Source: Spirometra erinaceieuropaei (lineage: Eukaryota; Platyhelminthes; Cestoda; Diphyllobothriidea; Diphyllobothriidae). From it: 64,000 nt of DNA. The notes under the pieces were generated by a model, which was given only the letters and a program-made list of their open reading frames with translations, made no database searches and had not been told where the DNA came from. Both the position numbers and the translations under genes were made by a program. Positions 25,971 through 36,774 of this stretch are shown here, piece after piece. The first letter of the stretch is position 1, and the number at the start of each line of letters is the position of its first letter. The DNA is taken from positions 1 through 64,000 of the forward strand of contig CACRXP010000681.1 of NCBI GenBank assembly GCA_902702965.1, given 5' to 3'.

Positions 25971-27009
25971 ATAGAGATACAATAATTCATTTTGGATACT
26001 AATAGTGATGACGGGCCTTGTATTTATGGGAGAATATTTATCCTAGTGTTTACGATATTTTTCAAATTGTATTTCCACAAGGCAAAATACAGCAGATCGG
26101 TTTTCAGTGATTCCCTGTTTTAAATCAAATTTTTACGTTCAAATGTACTGACGACCAATCCAGTTCAATCTGCTTTGCAGGTGTATAGGAATCAATCCAC
26201 AAATTCCAGGCTGCAATAAATTTTTGCTGTGCGGATTTGCATGCGCAGTGCGCGCGTAAAGAGTGAACGCCATTCTGTACCTCTTGGAATTATGTACTTC
26301 CTCCAAACATTTTACAATGCTCTTTTACATGTGGATTTCATGATGATATCCTTTCTTGGGCACTGACGTCTTAGAAAATTGCGGTAGGCAGAAGCGTGTG
26401 GAACTTTTCGGTTTTTGCAAAAAAGAGATTTCCTCCTCACCTAATGTGCTGATTTTTCGATCTCACAAGAAAACGGAAGGCAGAAGTCTGTAAGTTCACA
26501 GCAAATGCAAATCCTGAAAGCATTATAGTTTTAAAATGTTTGTCTACAATGCTATAATATTTCTAACAATTTCCTGAAAGCCACTAAGTAAGGGTTGTTG
26601 ATGTGTCATTGATTGAAGAATGTCTATTATCGGACGGGTATAGATACCTGGAGGACGGTGGTGATATAAAGGCAGTTCTTGACTACTTGATTGTATTACA
26701 ATCATAACTCACTATTGCAGATAGATGGGCCCACTAAAATTCCATAAGTCAGATATGCGCCCTTGGCTGAGGCAGGTTACAGGAGGCTTGTTGATTTATT
26801 GGAATTGGGCGGTATCGATTTAACTAATTTCGTTAGTCTGGTGTACGACTTTATTTCTTCTCCTCAAAAGAAAGTATCACGAATTCTTATCATTTTTCTT
26901 TAAATGCCAGGGCCATGCTAGGACGTTCCTGGCGGGCCCTGTCATGTTGTTAGTTAAAGTATCGAATCAGCCTATCACTCTGTGTTGTTGCTTGTAGGAA
27001 GTCGGCGGC

Positions 27010-28060
27010 ATTTTTCACAAATGACACCGACTCTCCCTCTTCGCGCTTAGTGATGTTGCAATATTTCTAACTAATCTCTCAAAAATTTGAGCAAGCAGCA
27101 AACATCCTACAAAACCCAGGTTGTGAAAAACAATTGATTCCATACGAAAAGGCTGTCGGACAGGTAGGCATGTTGCTACGTGCCGGGAACTGGGTTGTTT
27201 AAAAGGAAAACTTGCGGCGACTCGTAAGACCAATATAACCTGCCCCATAGGAGAAAGCGAAGGAATTGGTCTGGGATGGCTACTTATCCTTACCTTCTCT
27301 GCGTAAAATGGGGTTAGTAGAGAAGGATACTTGAACTCTTGCCGCGGGGTAAAATTCGCCAAACAGCTTGCTCAATGGGTTTCTTTACGAGTCAACTCGC
27401 AGCGCCCCCTTGAAAAGGGACTTTACAAAACAGATTATTCTTTTCGGCCGTCGGTCTGGCAGGTTTTACCGGTCGATAGGCCGTATTCTTTACAGAAAAC
27501 CTGTCCGGTTACCGGATTTCACGAAGGAAGCCCTGCATTTTTATAATTTTCTCCTCAATGCTATCCGTTAAGCAAATGTTGTAGTTCTTTGTGCGTAACA
27601 TCGGACTAGATTTCGTTTTTGTTGTAGGGGTATGAAACTCGCGAAGATTGTGTATTGTCCTGACCAGGCTGTCTTGCGGTGGACGCTTCTTCGGAAACTC
27701 CTGTCAGGTATCCTGATTAGAAGAACATCTAAGAAAGGGAACGTACCGACCGTTTCGATTTTCAACGTGAATTTGGTAGAGGGATGTGCCTGATTTACAA
27801 CGTTTAAGAGGACATGTACGTCGGTATCTGCTGCGGCAATCGCAAAGATATAATCAAAGAAGGGACCGTAATGTTTACGTTTTTTGATCTGATCGCTTAG
27901 TTGGAATCTCTCCAGTTTGCCCATGAAGTCATCGGCTAGGAGAGGTCCGATGGGCGAGTCCATAGGAACGTCGTCTATTTTTCTATAGAGATAACGCTAG
28001 ATATTTCCAGTTCAATTTACGCAGTTTATTACTGAAGGCAAGTGTCAATATTACTGACTG
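27010..28060 (-). mobile_element. Broken Penelope-like element (RT plus GIY-YIG remnants)
   Basis: Minus strand. The main open piece 27963-27568 reads MDSPIGPLLADDFMGKLE, then FFDYIFAIAAADTD (catalytic region; the usual Asp-Asp is DY here), HPSTKFTLKIETVGTFPFLD and SVHRKTAWSGQYT. Together these are the RT palm and thumb blocks of PLEs. Upstream, YRKIDDVP continues out of frame to about 28000. Downstream (27560-27010), VKSLFKG, RVQVSFSTNP and YIGLTSRR remain from the linker and the GIY-YIG endonuclease, in several frames. Stops and frameshifts show that it is inactive. Confidence 0.8.
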
Positions 28061-28214
28061 GAAAGGGAATAATAACCTGTAAAATATGATTCGATTGACC
28101 TCACTTAAGCTCTCCGGGGCATATTCAAATGCTTTAGACAGTGCATATGAATCCGTCACTTCCAATTTTTTAAAGATGCTACACATACGCCCCAGTGACT
28201 TCAGCGTCATTTTA

Positions 28215-30214
28215 CATCAAGTAATGCAGAGTTCACAGTCCACAGTGTGATGGCTGTAACCATTTGAAGTGCAAAACTATGCAGCCTTCACAGCTTAAAA
28301 TCATGCCATGAAAATGAAAAAAAACCGTGGATATTTAAACTGCATATATCACAGATTTCGTTCTGTTATAGGTTTTCTGCAAAGAACATTAGTACTTACA
28401 TCATATTTTTAGCAGGTCGGTCACTCTGTTGGTGTTCATAAGAATGATATGGAGAAAGTTGATTTGAGTAAATAATCGTATTTTATTTAGGCGGCATACC
28501 GTTTGATGTTGTACAAAGCCATGTTTAATAAGCTTGGTGTATACGTAGTTTGAAGCAGTGATCTCAGCTTAAAGCCTGGAAATCAGAATAAAAATGGGTA
28601 CCCCATTCGTCCCTCGCATTAAACTAGGATTTTTCAAAAATATCAAAAACGGTGGATGGGGTTTTTCATGAACACGCGGGCATAGCAATTTTGAGGGTGT
28701 GACGCTCATTGATGATTGTCTGTTTACCTAGCCTTTAAAGGGTGATTTTCTAGGCTACTACCTGGTTGCCTCTCACCCTTCTGAGCATTGAGTTTTGTTC
28801 GTGTTTTGGCGGTTCTTTTGTTGTTCGTTACCATCCAGGTGGAAGGTTTGTTGTGGATCAGGTTGTGTGGTGGTATTTCTAGGTGCAGGTCGTCTGTGTC
28901 AGCCACGTGCGCCTCTCCAACCTTTGACTGTGTTGACTGTGTTTTAACGTTAGGCTCAGGTTGGGGATGAGGAGGGAGTTGAGAAGATGCTGCGCGAATC
29001 GAATATTACGAAAAAGTACCTCATACTCAACTCACCGTTACTGCTTCAATTTGCTCTGGAACAAACGGTCAATATCGTCGTTAACAACGGTCGAAGATGT
29101 CGTCGGTGACAGTTACAATGTCCAGTCAAACAGTATGATTGGCTGATTATTGCATTCAAACTGACGTCCATGCTGCTGCATGCTAGAGGGTCATAAATGG
29201 TCTGTGCCGTAGGTTGGAGGTGTGCCTTCTCCATGTATGTGCAATCGTAAACCGCAAATTTCTTCGACATGCAGGGTAATCTATGACAGTTTATGATGTA
29301 AGCTTAACCAAAATTAGTGGATTAGGTGTACATTTTATGTTGAGCTTGCCATCTGGCTTTAAAGTCACATTTTCTACTATGATCCCTGTGAGGTCTAAAA
29401 TCATAAAGTGTAGTGCCAAAACACGCGAAACGCAATCGTAGCCCTTTGTTTTGTCTTATTATTTGCACATTTAAAACAAGTCGGGAGTCATGGAAAGATG
29501 AGAAATCTTTGGATTTGTACAGTTAAATGCTTAACTGTACAATCAACGTCATAAAGGAAATATTGTTTTGGAAACACCTTATATGTTAATTTCAAATAGA
29601 TGTGATTTGTCAATAAATTAGTTAGGAAAGGCATTTTCGCGCATACATTCTCTAAATGATATTTGAGTTCACAAGAAGAACACATCTCAATCGGGAAAAA
29701 ATGCGCCTAAAAAAGCAGTTAATGTTATCAATAATAACTATTACGGGCGGTCTTATACACGCAAAACACATTCTTTCTAATAATCAATTGGTTCCAAGTC
29801 ACATTAGCAAATTCCCCACTCGATTTAGAGTACCTCTCAGTCCAGAGGGCAATTTAAAGTATGAGAGCTTTCGCGTTCATCAAAGGTCCATTCAGATATT
29901 ATCGTATAACTATGCTTGTAAAGATTGCTAATGAAGTAGAAATATTTTTCCACGTTAGTGCAAAATATGAGAGAATTATATGATACCATCTTAGCGACAA
30001 TAGTAAAATGTTATTAGCTTTATACGAAAAGTATACAGAAAATGTAACTGCAGAGTAGACTTAAAAGTATCGAGGAATTGAAATGCTCTGAGATTGAAAG
30101 GAATACTGTCACTTTGAGCACGCCATTTGACGAAGTAAATCACTAACACAGAGTATACAAAAGGTGATTGTTATTAGCCTTTATACAGAATATATTTCAA
30201 CTTCAATGGGAATC
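28215..30214. other. No supported gene
   Basis: One frame, 29701-29931 (+), starts MRLKKQLMLSIITITGGL and looks like a short signal peptide with a 77-residue product. Without exon context or a paralogue it is not called. Confidence 0.35.
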
Positions 30215-31010
30215 GATTAAATACGGCTAAATACGAACTATTTACGCAGACGTTGTTTAGCATGTGCGAATGTTTTGGTGATGCAGAACATCGGATTCCG
30301 GCCTGATTAAAAGATCATGGGATTATGTTGCGTGTCAATTAATAATGGAATCTGCACTTAACAAGTCTTCCGAATTTCGATCGACATTAACAGATATCGG
30401 TTATTGGTGAACACCTGCCGGATGCAGAACGAGACATTCGTGGTCTTCTGTGAGTACCAATGGCCAATTGATTTTGAATGACATGGAGGTATCCTGTAAA
30501 ACTGGATTTTTGGTCATTAAGAGGGCAACAGCGGCCTCACCAATGGTAAAAATACGTGCACATTTACACACCCAAAACACCCTCGTAAAGCGTTACGTCA
30601 GCGGCTGTATTCCGTGAATGCAGCAGAACACGACGTGAAGTCTGCTCACTAACTTCGTCTGCCACTCTCCATATACATCCAAGAGGCGAGTATGAGCACA
30701 GCCTCCCAAACAGCATTATCGAACTTTCTGCTTATGCGCCTCTAGGATTCACTGTCCTGCGTCTTCTAGAATGCGAAGCAGTTTGCTTGTTCATGACGGA
30801 CTAACTGAACACATCCGCAAATTTCAAATGGCTGCATAGTCATGTCAACTGGAAAATGCATGATAATCTTAAAAAGGACGTTGTCTGTTACCCTTATTAA
30901 ATAAACTGAATAAAACTAAAATAGGCCCGCGAAATATATTTTGAACATAGTCGTTCTGACTTCGTTTGATGCCATTGAAAATTTGCTGCATGCAAATTAA
31001 AAAAGAAAAA
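30215..31010. repeat. Tandem unit A (~0.8 kb)
   Basis: Aligns with 31078-31930 in the same orientation: GGGCAACAGCGG, CGTCAGCGGCTGTATTC / CGTCAGCGTCTGCATTC, TTCTGCTTATGCGCCTC, AATATATTTTGAACATAG / AATATATTTAGAACAAAG. Reverse counterpart at 60000-60820. Confidence 0.8.
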
Positions 31011-31077
31011 AATCACTGGCACGGAATATACAGGAGGCAATTGTGTTTATTTTCTTTATAGAATATAGTTAATTTTT

Positions 31078-31930
31078 AGCGGGGAACGATAATATACGTA
31101 CAAATTCGTTCTTTTTATGCAAACATTGCGTAGAAAATGCGGATGTTGTGGCCGATGGAAAAAAGCGCTTTTAAAAATCGAATTCCGCCTGAATAAATAA
31201 TCATGGGATGATGCTGCATGTGAATTAATATTTAAACCTGCATTTAAATGTCTTCTAACTGAAAACACGGTTTAGATTTTCAGTTGACATTTACGGATAT
31301 TGGTTATTGTTGACCACTTGCGAAATGCAGAACAAGAAGTTCGTGGGCTTCCGTGGATGCCAGTTGGACGAGTGCATATATTCTGTCTTTTTGAATGAGA
31401 GGAAAGTATTCTATCAAACTGGATTTTGGTCATTTAGCGGGCAACAGCGGTCTCACAAACGGTAAAAACACGCGCATATATACATATCCAAAAACGCTCG
31501 TAAATCGTGACGTCAGCGTCTGCATTCTATGGATGCAGCAGAACACAACAAGGATAATGCATGCTAACATCGTCCGCCACCCTACATATACATCCATGAA
31601 GCGTGTCTAAACATAGCTTCCTAAACAGCACTAGCAAACGTTCTGCTTATGCGCCTCCAAGACTTACTGTGCTATTTCTTCTGAAATGTAAAACAGTTAG
31701 CTGCTCAGGACTGACTAACTGAACGCATCTAGAAGTTTGAAGTGGCTGTATATTCAGGTCAACTGAAAATGCATGATTATCTAAACAAAGGCATTACATG
31801 TTACCCTTACAAATCAGACTGAAAAAAATGAAAATATGTTTGGAAAATATATTTAGAACAAAGCGTTCTGACTATGTTTGGTGCCATCGAGAAATTGTTG
31901 TTGGGCGTGCACAAATTTAAAAATGTAAAC
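31078..31930. repeat. Tandem unit B (~0.85 kb)
   Basis: Second unit of the tandem pair with 30215-31010. Its right edge continues into the rest of the large repeat, so the duplication affects one end of that element only. Confidence 0.8.
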
Positions 31931-32039
31931 ACTTAGTTTGATGGAACTCACTCAGTATGATTGTCTCTACAGACGCCAGTCACAACTCTATTTATATCAT
32001 CTGAGAATGTCGAGTTGATTTTGTTTGATTTCTACTCAC

Positions 32040-32327
32040 TTAATATGTCTGCGCACTAATTGAATCTTGGGTTGTTCTTTCTCGTCGACCTAGATGCTTG
32101 AGATGGTATACAGCCCTGGGGTAGAAAGAATTCGTGTTAAGGTACAACACCACCTCAAAGAAATCTGCCCTGACCTGACAGAGAGGCCGATTTAGAGCCA
32201 TGTCAAGTCGTAAGGCCGCGAGCGGATACGTCTCTAGACACATGCTGGTCAACAAAATAAACCTGGCATCTTCTAGTTCATTCGACAAGAATTCAAAAAC
32301 TCCATACTTACGCCGTTTACCCCGCAT
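32040..32327 (-). other. Conserved open segment in the large repeat
   Basis: 95 codons beginning MRGKRRKYGVFEFLSNELED and containing NRPLCQVRADFFEV and KHLGRRER. The twin at 59572-59805 (MRDRRLKHGFFDVLSQKLEE, RPLCQSRADFFDV, KLLGRRE) is also open for 77 codons. Surrounding DNA is equally alignable, so coding constraint is not shown. No known domain. Confidence 0.3.
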
Positions 32328-33501
32328 CCCACAGCAGTGCTGGCTAGATTGGATGCTGTATGAGACAGGTGATAATCCTCTTTGTATAGTTAAAATACTA
32401 GATCCTTCAAAACATTTTGGTGATAAAATGTAGAACTATGACTCATGTGAGAAACACCCTTTTGCACCTGGATGGCGTTTTTAACATTTCTGCTTACGTT
32501 ATCCATATTATATTAACTGGAACTCGGAGGCAAAGATACTGCTGTCTGTGCTGCATGATAAAAAAACAAGTTCACCGGTTCGGAAGGAAGGAAAATGGAA
32601 AAACCAACTAATATACAGGTTTGGCAATAAACACATTCGTAACGTTCTTTCAGTACCCGGGATCAGTGCCCAATAATTCTCAGCAGTCCATCAACACGTG
32701 AAAATCATGACCATATGAAAAAACTTTGTTCAGGCTTTAATGTGGTAGGTGGCTGCAATCGGACATGCGTGATGATGCAATAACGGATATATTAGGAATA
32801 AGTCAGTAAGGCTGAAAGTTAGGGCTCCCGTCTGGCATTTAATAATTCCACATAACATCCTAAAGAGGCCTCGTCGATCACTTAGCACTTTGGATTTAAT
32901 TACTGGGCGCTCGTCAGAAAAGTCATCAAATGGAAAATATAACCGTTTTAAAAAGGCCTACTCAAAGTGCTAAAATCATGGGGTTACTTTGCTTAAAGGT
33001 CTTTTGAAAACGGCATTGGCACTCCTCTTGCACACTGTACGATTCAGGAATTATGTTAGGCAAAGGTAGCAGTTGCGTCCCCCACCAAGCCGCCGACGAG
33101 AAGCGTCAAAATCCTATAATTTAAATGTTGTTCCTTTAATTAAGAAGAGGGATGTTTAGCCCTAATAAAAACGCAAACATAATTCAACATTAAATCCATT
33201 TGTAAACTTTGGCATGACATTAACCATAACTCTGAAAAAAAATTTGTTGTTATTTAACCCAACAACCACCTCTATCCTAAAGTGGTACCATAACCACTTT
33301 TTAGGCTGGGGGAGGGGAGGAGCATAATCGGTGTGCGTCCATTCCTGGGTTGATATGTACCCGATATGCAGCGGCAGATAAGGGCAGGTGACAAGGCATT
33401 GATAAACTTCGGTCCGACGTAGGGTTTGTGTTTCCGGTCCCGGCTGCTGGTCAGGGTTATGATTGACTGAATGTGCCCAATAAGCCCGAACCCATGCTGT
33501 A

Positions 33502-33770
33502 TCACTTTACCCCCTGACCCCGTTGTATTTTCTCTGGTAGCATAGCTTGGCCGACTTTGGTCTGGTAGGTAGTTGCCTCTTCCTGGTCCCTACCACACAT
33601 ACGAAGTTTGTTTGCTTCGCAAATCCAATGAATCGGTGTGCGGCCAATCTTGAGTGATTCCAACTTCATAATACCATGTTCATTACCTAAACGCGATATC
33701 TCGTACGGAATGCCATAATCAACAAATTTGTTTTGACTTACAAGTACATGACATTCCGTTTTTTGAACTA
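33502..33770 (-). CDS. Candidate exon or old transposon coding segment inside the large inverted repeat
   Basis: On the minus strand an open frame of about 88 codons follows a TTGCAG acceptor-like site and ends at TGA (33504-33502). It reads through TECHVLVSQNKF, GIPYEISRLGNEHGIM, IHWICEANKLRMCGRDQEE and LPEKIQRG. The inverted counterpart at 58390-58650 encodes an alignable protein, but with an in-frame TAA. The nearest upstream open frame on this strand is 34178-33927 (starts MKCYLTSKG, contains PCNHCFTASYEY), which might be another exon. I recognise no domain. Because flanking non-coding sequence is conserved between the two copies as well, this could simply be repeat DNA. Confidence 0.3.
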
Positions 33771-34367
33771 CTGCAAGCCACTCAGATATGTCACGTTAAC
33801 AATATTTGGCTGATTTTAAAGGTATTAAAACTTCCTACAAATACATGAATACACATCAGTGAGGGCAATTGCAAGATCACTTAATTTGCAATTTATTTCT
33901 CGCATAGTATGTCGACGGAATGATGGCTACCGATATAATTTAATGAATAAAAGGAAAGCCCTGAAGCCAGAACTAGCATCCGTGAAAACCAAAAACGCAC
34001 TTTCTCTTACAGTCACATCTGAATACTCATAACTGGCAGTGAAACAATGGTTACACGGCTTATCTTTCGACATTAAGCCAACTATTCCTCTTCCTATATT
34101 TGCTTTTATCGTGTCACTGGGCCACATGACAGCAGAAATGTAGTTGCGTTTGCCTTTTGAAGTCAAATAGCACTTCATCTAAAGCGTTCCTCATTGTTCC
34201 AAAGACGGCATTTTACGGCAGCAACTTATACTGTCCGGTATCATCGCAAGATTTTTGGTCACTTCGGAGTGTCAGAGTTTGAACGAGTTCGTTACCGGCC
34301 GCCTGTAAAAGCTAACTACTTAAATAGCATACAACTGTCTCATTGATATACAATGCCCCTATATATA

Positions 34368-34626
34368 CAAATATATTTCATGCAAAACATGCAAATAAAT
34401 ATTCATTCTTTAACCCATCTGGTAGTTAATTACGTCTTCCTTTTTTGTAGTTGAAGAAAGGGTATCAGTCGGTTTTAAAAAGTTTTCAGGCGCCCGAACA
34501 GACGTTCGTTAAAAAGTTGGCTGCAAAGTAACTAATTTTAGAACCCAACTTATGTAATTTTCTCGAGTCAAAAACCCACTTCAGAATTTCCGATAACATT
34601 TCATGACGTAGCAGACCCACCATAGG
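34368..34626. mobile_element. Internally deleted foldback element (FB6)
   Basis: Loop-proximal sequence at 34375-34490 (AAACATGCAAATAAATATTCA, TTAATTACGTCTTCC) resembles FB2 at 4865-4975. The end 34560-34626 (CACTTCAGAATTTCC, CATTTCATGACGTAGCAG, ACCCACCATAGG) resembles the FB right terminus. Confidence 0.55.
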
Positions 34627-36774
34627 TGTAGGGGGGGTGTTGCGTTCAAGGGGCGCATGGGCAGCTGCGACGCCACGTGTGGCCGAGTAGAAGTCAGCTG
34701 AGTTGCTGCAGGTCAGTGCGCCTGGAACAGCTCAACGCCAAGGTCGGTGATCTTGACACAAAGGAGCCTCGAATAATGACGCCAGGCTGGCCATGACGGT
34801 TACCCGCAATAGTCTGGTGGGCAATCAGTGAGTTTCTCCGACCGACTTTCACAAACCTCTATGGCATATACCGGCTCTACCAGATGATCTCATTTGCACA
34901 CGGCGGCTGACGAAAGATGGAATAATTACAAAATAATTAATTGCTTCTTGCCTTAATACCTAAGTGAGAGCGATATTCAGAACCTGATTATTAATGGCCT
35001 TTACAGAAATTATATCAGTCAACTCATGGTGAGGTCGATCTGCGCACCGTCTGGACGGAGGTAACTTTACGTAGACACTCAGGCAATCACGGACGTGTAT
35101 GCAGCAGTCCTTATCAGCGTGTGCCCAATTTATATGATTAAATATATCCCCACACTTTTTAAGCCGCTGAGAGCGTAAAGGCTTTTAAAATAATAAAAGC
35201 ATACAACTACAAGCCGTGATTGTACACTTGCTTCTTCTATAAATGGTGAGCTTAATTCCCCAAAACATCCTTATATAACCAACTCATGAGAAATTTCGGA
35301 AACATAATCGTGCGAATCCTCAACGAACTTAATTGTTTTGAATTTCTAAATGTAGTTTGCTTAACCACATTAATATTCTCTGTGCACACTTTGAATCCTA
35401 TTAACTGCTGGCTTTCCACCGATATGTTGCCAGACTCAACTATACACAGCATTGAAATAATTGATTGCATTTGAGGAAACTGTGAGACAAAGAACATTCT
35501 CGGGTTCCCGTTTATCGAAACGAATAAGTCAACTACCTATTTCATAGGCAGCGATATATGGCCAGTTGGTATCCAATGTTGGAACGGCTTTCTTCAGTGT
35601 CTACTTTAAACGGTTTATCGATATGCCACTTAATTTCCCTCAGTAGAAAATTACGTCCATGCAGCAGGCATGAGGCTTCGCACAAGGAAGACATTTTGAT
35701 TGCCACCTACTTCAGATGAATAGAAGTTTGAAGCTAATGAGTCTGATACCAAGATACCACCTTTCCTGTAAGTATACTGATCACGTGCATCTTCGAAAAA
35801 TGGGCGCATCCATAGATAAACCGTAACGCATCATGCCAGGACGCCCCATAATGTAGTAACTGAAGAACGTTAGTAAGGAAAGCGCCCTGGGAAACACGAC
35901 ATATCTAATCGTACTTAATCTTATTTTCTGACAAATATTGGGCTTGTCGCGGCTGCTAAAGCTATAGGCGGGACTTAGTCATTAAAAACTTCGGGAAAGG
36001 TCTCAAATAGAAAGAGAAGGCGCTAAGCGGCAGCTAACAGGATATTGTATTCTATGCAGAAAAATTGGACAATCAGTTGGAATAAGTTGGGAGCCGGGCG
36101 AAAGAACACTTGTGGCGACGACGCGACAGCGGCGCTAAGAGTGATGTTGGGGAATGCATCATGGCGGCATGAGCAAGAACACGCTTGAGTCGGCTTTGAA
36201 GATTACTGGCTGGTTTACATAGCCGTAATTGGCCACGGACCAGACTGCTGCTGGTGCAGGTACTGACGATAGACGCAGCTTGTAAATAGGCCTCCAGCTT
36301 AGGGTCACTACAAGCAGTACGAGGCTTATCTTCACCAGGGGTTTGAAAAGTCAGCAGAGGTTCTCCACCGGGTGTCAGCAATGTAGCCTCTTCTAAAAGG
36401 CGGGTTATTTTGCGCGAGAGATGTGGAGTTCAGACATGACAAATCAGAGCGAAATGATACTCGTGAAAATATCGACTCTCAGACGTGTGAAAAGTTTAAA
36501 GCGTTTCGATCCAGAAACAGAATATAATGTGACGATAGGCGCTATGGAGATATACGAAACGTCAAGAGTGAAAAATACCTAGAACCTATCCTCCAATCGG
36601 CTTGCGTTTTGGTCTGGGCACACACGGATACATTTGTATGCATAGTAACGAGATATCTGGCGCGCCTGTTAACGCGTGTCCAATGAGACGGAGGCGATCT
36701 ACCTTCGCATCTAGTTGGTTGACCAAACCACAAATAATTTATAACATTCCATTTTGAACAGACCTGATGAAAAG
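34627..36774. other. Upstream region of gene A, no other gene seen
   Basis: A frame at 36381-36073 (-) is open for 102 codons in locally GC-rich DNA but has no recognisable motif. No clear TATA box or shared promoter block with genes B and C was found. Confidence 0.4.

Larger units (their letters stand above)
30215..33770 (-). repeat. Large dispersed repeat, left member of an inverted pair
   Basis: Read on the minus strand it aligns piecewise with 58390-60825 (plus). 33770-33502 pairs with 58390-58650, 33500-33330 with 58650-58790, 33115-33005 with 58990-59125, 32790-32640 with 59130-59250, and 32460-32040 with 59430-59830. The last part is present twice in tandem here (31930-31078 and 31010-30215) but once at 60000-60820. 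About 220 bp at 32790-33005 lack a counterpart. Nature unknown: decayed transposon or segmental duplication. Confidence 0.75.
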
